Made by a program: the position numbers and the translations under genes
Notes under the pieces: generated by a model
Databases searched by the model: none
Told to the model about the DNA's origin: nothing
What the model saw: only the letters and a program-made list of their open reading frames with translations
Origin: Rostratula benghalensis
Lineage: Eukaryota; Chordata; Aves; Charadriiformes; Rostratulidae
Direction: 5' to 3'
DNA length: 64,000 nt
Assembly: GCA_013399305.1 (NCBI GenBank)
Contig: VXAI01000066.1
Span: 280,318 to 344,317, forward strand
In this document: positions 1-11,608 of the stretch, one piece after another
How the letters are laid out: each line of letters opens with the position of its first letter
Numbering within the stretch: position 1 is the stretch's first letter

Positions 1-29
<29 letters not shown>
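1..29. repeat. Poly(T) tract at the window edge
   Basis: 29 consecutive T, cut by the start of the window. It could be the A-tail of a minus-strand retrocopy or plain slippage; with no upstream sequence this cannot be decided. Confidence 0.9.
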
Positions 30-33
<4 letters not shown>

Positions 34-2083
34 GCATTTGTTCACACACTCATAGACATACACAGGCATATGTGTGTGTATACATACGTATGCTTGTTTC
101 TATTTAATGTATTTTTGACTGTGGCCAAATACTGCGCCAGGTTAGAGATTCAGCTAGATAATTCAAACAGAAGTCTGACCTGATTCTGTCTTAATTTGCT
201 ATGTTTTGTTAGCATTGAGCCATTTGTAATTTAGTTACATGTAGAGTAGTTCAGTGATGAGCAAGTTTAAACAATATGGAAGGCATAATGTATGCTTACA
301 TGAAAAGCATATACAGGCTTTCATTGCACTTTGTACTCGGGAATCGTTCTCTCTTTTCAGTGTTGCTGTGCTTTCCTCCCTGAAATGTAACTCTCCTCAT
401 TAGAAAGAATTAAAAAACAGCTTTAAAAATATTAACAGAAAATAGCATTTTCTGTGTTTGGTTCAACCATCGTATATTTTCTCAGTGCAAATATTTTGGA
501 AACTGGTTTCATTTCCCAGGTTTAGTGTTTTAAAGATATTTCTTGCAGAGGAAAAGTAGGATTAAGCCTGACTCGGGTCCCTTTACACCTCTGTAAATCA
601 GACATGACTCCTGAAATGGCACTTCTACAGATTAGATCAGAATCAAGCTCGGCTTTTTGTTGGCACATTGGTCAAATCTGCTGCCACTAAGTATAGTAAC
701 CGCCCTTTATTTTCCAAGCTAAAGGAATGGATGATCCTCTCAGTTTTCTCAAGTCGTTGCTTTTGCCCCCTATTCAGCACTATTAAATTTTATTTCTTGT
801 CTACAACCAGGATTTAGACTGCTTGGCCTCGAATTAGATGGGTCTAGATGGTACCATCTGCTGAATGCTCAACAGCTATTAAGATTCTTAGTTTTTTAGC
901 ATGGTTTTTTTTTTTATGTGTTCATCTGACAAGGAAAAGAAAGCAAAAATGGTGTCCAGCATTATTAATTTTATCAGTTTGGCAACCAAAGCATATTGGC
1001 ATGGGTACATTCCTTGTAGTAAGTGCCTGAGAGTGCAAGTGTAAAGACAGCTTTGAAGCTTGCCATGAGATCCTGTTTTATTAGCAGAGATACGTGAACC
1101 CACCTGCCACAGTCTGGGAATGTTAAAAAATCATAACTTGGTGGCCGGAGATCACCAAAACTGCAACCATCATAATGGTGTCTTGGCTGTGGTCTTCACT
1201 TGGTGTGGCACATCACTTCCCTGGGTTATCTCAGAAATATTTGTTACTTCTTCATGTTGCATCCCTTACCTTTATGGGGTCACCACTTTAACAGTAAAGA
1301 TGTAAAATCTCTGTAAAGAAGTGAGAAGAAATGGGCCCCGTTGCTGCAGCAGGTGAGGTGCAGGCACCTGTGGGTCCCTGGCCATGCCACTCCATTTGGG
1401 TACCCCACTCCCAGCACCCATCCTGCAGCCTCACCTTACGGACACCTCCCATTTCATTCAATGCTACCCCAATCACCAGTGTGGCATGGGATAAAAATTC
1501 CCACCATTTTCCCTTGCCTGCCACTACCATGAGAGCAGTTCTTCCAAAGAAACCCACAGGACCCTGCTCTGCCACGCTGTCTGCCCGATGGGTCACCACC
1601 AGGTTTTTATTCATCCCAATTGAAGAGAAAAATTTATCAGCTGGTTTTCAAACCTCATTTTGCATTTAAAACTGCAATAATGGGACCAAAGATAATGCTG
1701 GTGTATTCCTCTTTTGTTTTTTTTCTTTAAAAAGAATAAAATAAAATGCAAAGCGAAGGAGATCTGAGGTGGGGGGCTAAGTGACTGTGGGAATCTGCTC
1801 TTAGATGGAAGAGTCCAAACACTATTGTCATGATCTGGGCTGGTTTTGGGTGCTTTTCAAACATTTATTTGCATTGATATGATCAAACACCTAGTTCATA
1901 ATGGCTGCTTTAAACTCAACAAAATGAACGTGGGGGATTCACTGAGGGCGAATCCAAAATCACGTCTGGAGCTTTGTGGCTCCTTTTTAACAAGACCTTT
2001 TCTGTCTTCACTTTTTAAAAGATGACACCATACTGGGGGTTGTCGTTCAACAGATTGTTGGTTCTTTTAACAATTTGTTCAAT

Positions 2084-2102
2084 GGAGGAGGAGGAGGAGG
2101 GA
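2084..2102. repeat. (GGA)n short microsatellite
   Basis: About six GGA units in a row with flanking G-rich sequence. Confidence 0.8.
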
Positions 2103-5100
2103 GTAGAGGCAGCTATATTTGTCACTACTGTTGTTCAGTAGAATAATTGATTTTTCCAGTTTGGCATCCGATTCCCATTTTCTGCTGCTTTATTAATTCC
2201 CTCCCCCCTTCATGTCTTTAACAAAAGACACTTTCCTCTTCCACTTCTTAAGAGTGATTTGCAGTCTCAGCTTTCGTGGTCGAGGGAGCTGTGTCCAAGA
2301 AAGAACTAGGGATTTGCTTACTGACTTTTGGGCAGCACCCATGGGCTGAGCCTTGCTGCATCTTTGGGGCTGGTGCAGCTGAGAGGAGTAACCTTCTTGA
2401 ACCTGCCCTGCTGTGTGCGTCTTTCTACTCTGTTGCATCCTCGGGCAAGATCTTCATGCTATACACATTTGTCACAGCAGACAATCTGCCTTGCTCTTCT
2501 AGCTGTAAGGCTCCGTGCTTTGGTGAATCTTGGTTTTTGCCAGGACCATAGCCACTGCTAGTCTGAGAGTCAGCCAGAGGAAACTGTCTGGGTGGAGGGG
2601 CAGTGTTTTGGCTTTGATGATTTGAAAAAGTTTTTTTGCTAATTTCAGTGATTCTTCATTCCTTTTTTTTTTCCCCTTTCTTTTTGTTTACTGACCAATA
2701 AGAGCGCTTTGTGTCCAGGGTTTGGATGGAGCTATTCCTGAGGTAGACATCTGAGGGGCTTGCACTGCACAATACCAAGGACCCTCTCTTTACATCAAAT
2801 CACTATAAAAAGGCTGCTTGGCCCCCCCCGTGAGGCACCCAGCAGCACCTCACAGGGATAACTGTAACCAGCTTCTGCTCAACTTGCTCCTTAGAATCCT
2901 GTTCGGTCTCTGCAGTCAGGCTAAATATTTCAAGGACTGATGCTGAGAGCCAGCTGAGGTGGTCTGGTACTGAATGCCCCAGTCTCACCATCACTGTCTG
3001 CCCCGCATCCTCGCTCCGGTGTGGAGTGGGAAAGCTCGGGCAGGTCAGATACAGCACCACGTGCCGATGCTGTGGGGAGAGGGGAACTGTCCCCTGTTCA
3101 AAAGGGAAGTGAAAGGGGACCGAGCCGACCAGTGTTTGTCAGGCTGCGAGGGTGCAAGACTGGAGTTGTGGCTGGGGCTCACATCTTATCCCTTGCAACT
3201 CTACCACTGCTCTCACAGAGGGTTCTGTCTTGAAAATGGCTAAGCTGAGCAGCGCTGAAGCTTTTTTTTTTTTCTTTTTTAAAAAATTACTATGAACTTA
3301 AGAATTATCCCAGCTGGAGGCTGCACTCCACGTAGGATACTGGCTAGGATATATATACATACATATATATGTTTCAATCTCTTTTTGGAGGTGGGAGGTG
3401 GCTCCCCAGACTCTTGCCTTTGGCTGCTGCAGCATCCCGGGGTGTGTGGAAGGTTTGTGCCTCCGCTCTGGGGAACTTGGGCGTGTGCTCACTGCCAAAT
3501 TTTGAAAGCCCTTTTAATGTAAACACTTACAACCTTTTCCAAAAAAGGCCTTAAAGCTCCAGTACAGAACTATATTTATGTGTTAAACTTAAAAACATAT
3601 TTAATATATTACCAGTAATTGATTTGATGTATAAGAAAAACTAGCTTTGCATAAATTAGTAAAATACTTGCAAGAGAGAAGTGCAATAATTGCCCTGAAT
3701 TGAGTGAAAGAAGTGGTTAAGGTTTCTATTTACTAGCTTTGATAAGCACAAATATCTAATGTTTAAACTCCAGCAATTTCTTCAGCACCAGCCCTCTAAG
3801 ACTATTTAAAAATACAACTGAATTTTGCAAGTTACTGTAATTTATGGAAGGTTTTATCCAAAGCTTCTAAAGTCAGATAAAATAATTACAAAAAGTCCTT
3901 TTTTTTTTTTCCCCTCTCCTTTTTGATTATTGCAAATTGGGTATAATAATCCTGGCTAGTATGAATATTAGAAAGGTGAACATGCATCATTAGCAATAGG
4001 ATTTTATGAACATTTTTGTAATATTATGTAATATTTAAATTTATGTTGGGTTTTTTTCATTTTTACTTGTAGTAATTAATTTTGTCTTACTGACAGATGA
4101 TTCTCAATGACTGATTTTCAAGAAAAAATCCAGACAGGTATTTTAACCCTTTGTTTTCATTCAAGACACCTTGCATTCATGGGTCTGGCTGTAATTAAGG
4201 GGTGCTGCACTAGGCTCTGTTGTAAATTTAAGTTTAGTGCTATTTATATGAGTTCCCAGAGTTGTATCTTCATGAGAACCTTTTTCTGGATGGGCGGTGG
4301 GGATGTAGACTGATGCCTGCTTTGCTCTGAACAAAATATACCCATGCTGGGCACTTACCTGAGCCATCCTCTCCTGTTTTTTTGGGTAACCAGTAACTGA
4401 ATGTGGTGGGAGCCAGCGGGACTCCCACCTTCTTTCTCCTCCCTAGAGGAACCCCTGAATCTGCCTCCTGTTCCAGCGCAGGGTAGCATGATGGTGATGT
4501 TTAGGTGCAGAATGGGGAAGATGTGATGTGTTCCCCCTCTGTTAGGATTAGAAGATGACTTCCCAAGCAGTGAGGGAGGTGTGAGGGACAGCTGGGGACA
4601 CAGCACCTGTAGCGCAGAGCCCTTGTTGTGCTGCTCCGGTACCGCAAACTTATCTCTGTCTCCTTCCTTCATCTCCCCTTTCCTCACGACTGATCCACAT
4701 CTTTCTCTTGCCATCTATGCATTTCCAGTGTTTATAGTGCTGTGCTTGCAGAGGGTGACGTTGTTGTTAGGTGTCTCCTGGGGCTTCCACTGCAAAAACG
4801 GTGTTTCTAAGGCTGTGCCCCAAAGGTGCCTGCCCAGGATACGTGGAGATAACTCTTCCCAAAGCAGGACTTGGGAACTGGACTTCTCTGTGCTCTCTGT
4901 GCACATGCAGCACCCCACAGCTGGAAATAACAGCTAGCAGTGTCTGTGCCTAGGTACTGCCAAGCCACGTGGCACCCTAGATCTAGGGTGTTTTTGTAAT
5001 AATACAACTGAAAGAGTAAGAATTGTCCTGGTGCCTGTTTGAAATGGGTGAGATACTCTTCATGGACTTGAGGAAGGTTTAATTGTAAGCAAACTTGAAT

Positions 5101-5109
5101 GTTTGTAAC

Positions 5110-5206
5110 ATTGAGGGTGTGGTGGTGTGTGTTTGTTTGTTTTGGTTGGTTGGGGATGGTTGTTTGTTGTGGTTTGGGTGGTTGCAGGGGGTTTTGTTTA
5201 GTTTGG
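5110..5206. repeat. G/T-rich low-complexity tract with two-tetrad G-quadruplex potential
   Basis: Nearly 100 bases consist almost only of G and T on the + strand, mixing GTTT and GGTT blocks. The piece at 5144-5159 (GGTTGGTTGGGGATGG) has four G-pairs with 2-nt loops, the layout of a two-layer quadruplex. Similar G/T or A/C tracts recur at 26938, 40626, 42315, 53525 and 54299. Confidence 0.75.
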
Positions 5207-6019
5207 GATTTTTAAAAAATATTTTCTCCTAGCCCCTTCTTGTTGCATCTTTTCCTGGCTGATTTTCCACCCTCCTCTCCTACCCTCTGGCCCCAGCTGG
5301 AAGGCAAGCCCTGCTTGTCTGCTGGCATCTTCTAGAAGGTCCCAAGAGCAAAGTTGCTCTGCAAGGTCTCACTCCCTGCTTGAAATCCTTAAGCCCTAAG
5401 AAGGGCCACTGAAATGCAGCTGTATGGGGTCTCCTCCACAGTGGGCCCTGTGCTATTGGATGGGTTGTGTTGTGCTGAAAACATTCACGAATAAAAAGGT
5501 ATTACTGTACAGGCAATAAGGGCTGTGCTATCAGCTACAGTCAGTTGTAGACACCAGTCTGTCACTCGTGCTGTGGCTGTATGGCTGCATGTAAATCCCA
5601 CTGGTTTCTTTGATAATTTGAGCAATAGAAATTCCAGCCTTGCATTTCTGGTAACTTCACGCCAGGTTTGTTAAGACCTACTATAAGGGAAACAACATCA
5701 TCAAGAGTGTTCCCTTTAAGGCCCATATTTGTGATGTATCCTTGCCTGGGAAATAATAAAAACCCAACCAAAGCAGGTGAAGTGAGTTAGGTATGACTGT
5801 AGTTCTGCAGGGGCAGCCAGGCAGTGGGGTTCCTCTACAGCCCTAGGGTGAGGGGTGGCCCTTCGTGCATCCTCTGGCTCACACGAAGCTCTCAGTTGCT
5901 TGCCTTCACACCCTACTTGCATGAAAATTTGCAGTTGTGCCAGCTTACGTTGCTTACCTGGCCCATGAGACAAATGCAATAGCTTTTATTTTAATATTTC
6001 ACTCGAATAGCGGCTCGCA

Positions 6020-7960
6020 CAGTTTTAGAGGATGAAGAGCCAGGGACATCATGTCACGCTTTGTGTCTCCTCTTCTGAATGAGTCACAGTGTAATATTTT
6101 TCCACAGGTTGCTAATGCTGCACGGGGTTGCATGTGACATTGACTATCATCTCTGTGTAAAGAAATTCCTCATAAATTCCATTAGTGCCTGCTTTTCCTT
6201 AGCTTCAGCTCGTGCCCACTTGTTGTTAGATATGGCTGTAACTTGAGGCTGCTTCAGCAGTTGTGTGCTCTCTGCCTCGGCTCTTAAAGAACACTGATCT
6301 GGTTGGGTTTGACTCACTGGGATAATTTTGTCACTCTGTTTTTTGGGTGTTCTGTGTATGTGTAATGATAAAGATAGCCGAAGTTGGGGTACGGTCTTCC
6401 AAGTATTTCCTCATTCTCCTGTTGCACATTGCAGGAATGATTTTGCATAGTTTAGTCAGTGTCTCAAGTTGGAAATTCCAGAAATATCTCTGCCTCTTTT
6501 TTATGCTGACATTAGGTCCTAGGCGTAACATTTTTTAGAGTTTAATTTCTAATTACTCACTGTGCTTCTGCCCCTTTCATCTCCACTAAAGAGAATGGCA
6601 AGTGGTGCCTGCCTTTTGTTCTTGCCACGATATTACTTGACATTTTTTCTTTATTGAATTGCATCCCATCACTTTCCCTGCTCACTGAAAGGCAGGGTGG
6701 ATTTTTTAATTTTTTTTTTTAAAATTACTTTATTTATTTATCTATTGTCCATTCATATTGTCTGTGGCTTCCCCTCCATTTTCTACTTTGAATAAATTTC
6801 ATCCCATTTTTGCACGCCGTTTAAAATAGAAGTGGAATGAAATCAGCTTTGCTGGGGATCTTTGGGACAGACCAGCTCTCACCTCCTGATGTTATCATGC
6901 AGACCGTCGTGCCCTCGTACGCTGTCCGGTTCATTATGCATTATTTAGCTCACCCTCTCATCAGAACTTATGACATTGTAGCCTGTTAGGGGATCATACA
7001 GCATTAGCTTTCATAGAGCCCACATAAATTATGTTCATGGCTTCCTTCAATTCTTTTTGTGGGTTTCTTTGGGTTATTTTTTTCCCAAATATTCTATTAG
7101 TTTTGTTACGTATGATCTCCCTTTTGTGAATCCATGCTGAATATCTTTAATTAAATCATAACTTTCCCTATTTTGTCCCTGATTAGTGTTTCCAATAACT
7201 TCCCCACTGCTGAAATCAGGCTGACTGGTGTTTAATTTCCTTGATCTTCCCTAGAGCTGTTATTATATATAGGTGTTACACTAGTCCTCCCATCCACGGG
7301 TACCCGCCCTGCTTCCCAAGATGTTCCAGAGATATTTGCTAAGGTGTGCCCTTCCTTCTACCTTTTCCTTCTGAATTCTGGAAGGCACCCCATCTTCAAT
7401 ACCTTGTTTTGGACTTGTAGGTACTCGAAGTGCTTTTTTCTTTTTTTATAGCTTCACCTTCACTCCATTGATTCATCTTTCTCATCCTCTGTAGCCGCTC
7501 CATACGTTGGCGTTTGCGGCCGCCTTGGCAGCAGATCCCCTGCTCGGTGCCCTGGTTGGTTGCTTTGCTTGCGTGTGGTGTTGGGTGGCCTCGTGCCAAC
7601 CTCCCCATGGGCATCCCGGTCCTCAATAAACCAAGAAACCCTGCTTGCTGTTCGGAGGCCAAGGCCAGTGTCCTGTCCCCAGACCATCCTTTCTCCTCAA
7701 TCCCAGATCTCCTCCTTGCTGTTTTGGATCCCCCAAGACAGAGATTGCTTCCTTGACCCTTCATGTATTTTTTGTCCGACCGCGTGTGTATTTTCTGCTG
7801 ATATGAACTCATCTTTGAACACTTGCCATTTCCGTATGGAGTTGTTTCCTCCGCTCCTTTATTCCATTCAGGGTCTGCTCCTCCTCTCACTGAAGTCAGC
7901 TGGGAGTTTTGCCATTGCCTTCCTCGAGAGCAGCAGCGAGCCTGCGATTCACTGACACTT
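6020..7960 (-). mobile_element. Decayed CR1-type LINE, reverse-transcriptase and 3' part, antisense
   Basis: Read on the minus strand, 7231-7190 gives TPVSLISAVGKLLE and 7157-7086 gives DLIKDIQHGFTKGRS with continuation, the '(N)YRPVSLTS..GK..E' and 'QHGF.KG+S' blocks of non-LTR reverse transcriptases. Upstream in element sense, about 7330-7240 gives 'SWEAGRVPVDGRTSVTPIY', the linker before RT. Downstream, about 7040-6990 (EAMNIIYVGSMKANAV) aligns with the 'VYLDFSKAFD' catalytic block but has lost the aspartate. Around 6670-6630 GMQFNKEKMSSNIVAR matches the 'MKFNKDKCKVLHLGR' block, and near 6215 the DNA resembles the CR1 3' untranslated part (CACGAGCTGAAGCTAAGG). Frameshifts and stops throughout show it is long dead. 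The 5' limit (7460-7960) is uncertain, and a poly-T/AT block at about 6700-6745 looks inserted. Confidence 0.8.
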
Positions 7961-9651
7961 TAAAGCACGCTCTCAAAAATTAACCCTGCTGAAACTGAAC
8001 GTCGATATTGAGCTTTATATTTTAGTTGTAAATCCAACTCTAACTCCTTGAACGCTTCTCCTGTTTGAAGAATGGCTACTATGAAGAAGCCCATTAATTT
8101 TAATGTAACTCTCCATAGTTAGATTTGGGTCATAACATTTCCAGCGTCATGGTTGCAAAAACAACATCAATAGAAAATTCAGGTTTCCTGGGTGCTGCAT
8201 CAGAGGCTTCAAAATCTGGTTGTCCTTCTTCCCTGTCTTGTACTCATATAAAAACTCATCAAATAGCATTTTAATCTTTGGAAGACAAAACAATAATTAT
8301 ATGATAAGAGGAAAAAGCTATGAAATGAAGGTTAAGTACAGGTTTTGGGGGATTTTGTTTGTGTTTTAAGAGTAGCGTGCAAACATTTCTTTTACGTTTC
8401 CCTTGCTAACAATGCTGAGAGTCACATGCCTCTGTCCCCACAAACCATCGTGGAAATGAGCCCACAGGACCCGTGACTTCAACCAGAAAATTGCTGCTCT
8501 GTCCTTAGCTCACCCCACCGTGATGAAGGCTGGTTCCACATATGGTATGTAAGCTCACACTTACTTCTCCGAGACCATGGAAACCTGAGTATGATGGAAT
8601 ACATCAGGGATGGAGTGGCAGCCTTGATTGCGAATATTTTTTGCTAAAGTCAGACACTGAATGTTACTGTAATGACATTTTATATCTTTCCTTCTATATT
8701 CTAGCAGAGAGAGCCACAGGTGTTCCACTGGAATTACTCACACATTTATAGAATTGGACATTCTGTCATTAAATGGACTTAAAACTAAAAAGCCTTTGTC
8801 TGAGAAAGGTGACCAATAGAAAAGGACTTTGGATTATCTGATATCCCATAACTTAATCATATGGCTCTTAAGAGTAGGGCATAAGCAGCTGTGTCTCGCT
8901 AATATGCATGCAATATGTGTAAAGTGATATGCTTTAATTCTAAACTTGTTTTTAGCAGGAAGAAAAAAGCATTTAGATGAGGAACATTAAGATTCAGCAT
9001 TAACCATTTTTTTCCTTGGGGCAAAATTATTCATCACCTGATATTTATTAAGGCAACATTTTTATTTTATTGCTCTGTACTGTAGAGAGTCTTTCCAAAC
9101 ATTCTCAAAGTTGTGCGGGGAAGTTTTATGGGCAGATTTGCAAGCAGTATTTAAAGTGGTTTTCAAAGTCAATGAATTTGAGAAAGATATTTGCCTTTTC
9201 CTAAATGGTAACGTTGTCAGATCTCACAGTGGAAATAACAGAGATAAGCAGTCATTTAATTTATTATTTAATTTTTATCCATCCTCCCACATTACATAAA
9301 CTCGATTTCTGTGTTGTAGCCTTAATTGTTAGTTTGTGTTGGTTTAATCTCTCTTATTTAAGTATGTTTGCTTTAATAATATTTAAAAAAACTAAGACAA
9401 AGAAACTGTAGATTAGAGACTTTATTTTCAGGGTAAAATGATACGGATAAGTGAGCGTCAACTGACCAGAAATTATTTGCTTCTGTCTGTTAGACACGTA
9501 ATGGAGTCATTTAACTAGTCAAATTAGGAGCTGTAGAAATGCACCATGCTTCATTACTGAGTTCGAATGGGCACCATTTTACATTTACGTCAAAAATTAT
9601 CTCATAGCAAATTAATGTTTTCATTGTGCGGGGAAGCCGGAGCTGTGCAGT

Positions 9652-9668
9652 ATCAGCACCACCTAGAG
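9652..9668 (+). promoter_or_regulatory. RE1/NRSF-like site, degenerate
   Basis: ATCAGCACCACCTAGAG fits 15 of the 17 positions of the RE1 consensus NTYAGMRCCNNRGMSAG. The left half is perfect; positions 12 and 13 (normally R and G) are C and T. REST represses neuronal genes outside neurons, and ZNF536 is a neuronal gene, so context is agreeable. One degenerate match in 64 kb is weak evidence. Confidence 0.25.
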
Positions 9669-10660
9669 GATGCGGCGCAGATGGCTTAGACATGTTTGTG
9701 GAATTAAAAAAAACAGAGAGGAATAGGTTATCTTTAAAAAGCAAAGGACTTCATACAAACCTCTGCCTTCCCCAAAACAGCCCTGGAAGTTTTGTTTGTT
9801 TCGCTCTCTTAAGCTACACCCATTCCACACCTTCCCTGCACTGGTGACACACAAATTTGCTAGTGGTTGTGGACTGTTTAGGGTTGACTCAGCTGTAAAA
9901 TCCTTCAATGTCAATACCATTAGTTGTATATTTTTAAAGAAAAAAAATGCTGTTAGAAGTCAGAGTACCACCTGAAAAATCCAGAGAACGAGCTCCCTGA
10001 CCAACCAGGAAAAAATTCCAAGCATTAAAATTACGAAGGCTCTTTCTTCCTTGAAATTTCCTGAAAAGCCAAAGAGAAAGAAGAAAGTTATTATTTAAGA
10101 AATTACATACTTACTTGGTGAATGGAAAGAGCCAGTGCCTTCAAGTGTAGAAAAAAAGGCAAGAGTGAGACAAAAGTGAGGGCAGCAGATAGACTCTCCG
10201 CTCGGCTAAGTTTCAGGAGCGAATAACTATGATGCAGGAACTAAAAAATGATAACATGGAAAACGAGTAGCACTGATAGAAATTGGACAGTGATAGCAGT
10301 AAGCTCCTTAAAGCATAGAATAGATTTGGGTGGATCAACATTCAAATTCCCAAAGGGGTATTTATCAAACAGGAGGCAGTATAAAAACCTAATAAAAATC
10401 TAACAGAATCTACCTTGTCTGGGGCAGAAGATGCTGACAGGTGGGATCCTGACCCACCCTGGCAGCTTTTCCAGCAGATCCAGGGCATAGTGGGCACTTC
10501 TGACATCGGACAACCAGATGACTTGCAAGGCAGGAAATTTTCATGCCCAAGGAAAGGTATGAAAAGACTGCGGAGGCTTAAGTGCCCTTGGCTTGCGTGG
10601 TTTAGCGCTTCAATACAGCTCCAGGAATTCTGAAAGGGGGGGAGGAATAAAAATAAAATT

Positions 10661-10682
10661 AAAAAAAAAAAAAAAAAAAAAA
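10661..10682. repeat. Poly(A) tract
   Basis: 22 consecutive A preceded by AAATAAAATT. No target-site duplication or gene-like body was found upstream, so a processed retrocopy is not supported. Confidence 0.85.
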
Positions 10683-11569
10683 GAAGTTAGAAATAGTTAT
10701 GAAGTCCTGACACTGTACTGCTACAGAAGGTACTGTGCAGGCAGGGTCCTGAGCCCTTCCCAGGTCAGTGGTGGCTTTTCCATTCACATAAGTGGTCAGT
10801 GGTCCCCAGCTCCCACCTGCTGGCCATGGCCAGAGCAGTGAGACTGGAGCGACCATCACAATCACCCTGTCCAGACTTCTGTCTGCGTGGGCCAACAAGT
10901 ATCCCCCAGTAATTCTTTCATGGAAAAGGTATTTGCATGTGCAAGAAAACATGGCACCTGTGAGCAGAAATCTGCAGGATTTGAGCCTTGGATATGATCC
11001 GCATTAAATATATTTTATAAATTGACCAGAATATCTAAACATGTTTTCCAATCTTATTAAATGTTTTGCGTGCGTAACTGAATTAATTCTCCATATTAAT
11101 ATTCTTAGAAGGCATTTATAGAACAAAACAAAAACATCCACAAAGTATTTTGACACAAAGCACAGGAGCTGGAGACAAAGATGAGCTGAGAGGGGGAAGT
11201 AGACCAGAATTCATTTAGTATTACACTTATCTCTGGAGCAAATGATCACTCATTAATTAAAACGCTGCTGCCAATTGTAGTTGGAAAACAAAAATTCTTC
11301 ATAATTGTGTCAAGTGTGTAATTTTTGTTAGTATACCATTATTTTTCATATTTCAGTGAGTTGGTCTTCAAGATCCTTTTGAAAAATCAAATAATTGCTT
11401 GTGTGATATTATTCTGTGGCTAAGTGTGCTCTCTTAAATACACAGTATGCTGTAAGTTCAAGAATTGGTCAGTGACTTTAGAGCCACGGTTATGATAATG
11501 CCAAAATGGTAGACGATAGAACATGCCTGTGAGCAAGTTTGAGCAAGTTTTCTTTTGTTCTAGACAAAG

Positions 11570-11608
11570 CTTTTTTTTTTTTCCTTTTTTTTTTTTTTTT
11601 TTTTTCTT
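11570..11608. repeat. Pure pyrimidine tract (mostly T)
   Basis: 39 bases of T with C interruptions at 11583-11584 and near the ends. Confidence 0.85.

Larger units (their letters stand above)
30..6019. other. Non-coding stretch, probable intron
   Basis: No open frame here shows a recognisable domain or exon-like signals. The sequence is AT-rich with unremarkable patches of moderate GC (about 1330-1600, 2280-3240, 4400-4960). Short low-complexity pieces are (GGA)n at 2084-2102, C-run at 2822-2828, TA/CATA repeat at 3349-3371, T-runs near 3262 and 3901, and the G/T tract listed separately. I see nothing else in it. Confidence 0.6.

Noticed and set aside
7396..7890. 164-codon minus-strand open frame
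   Set aside because: It overlaps the antisense LINE and its composition fits the decayed element's upstream part; it is not a host gene.
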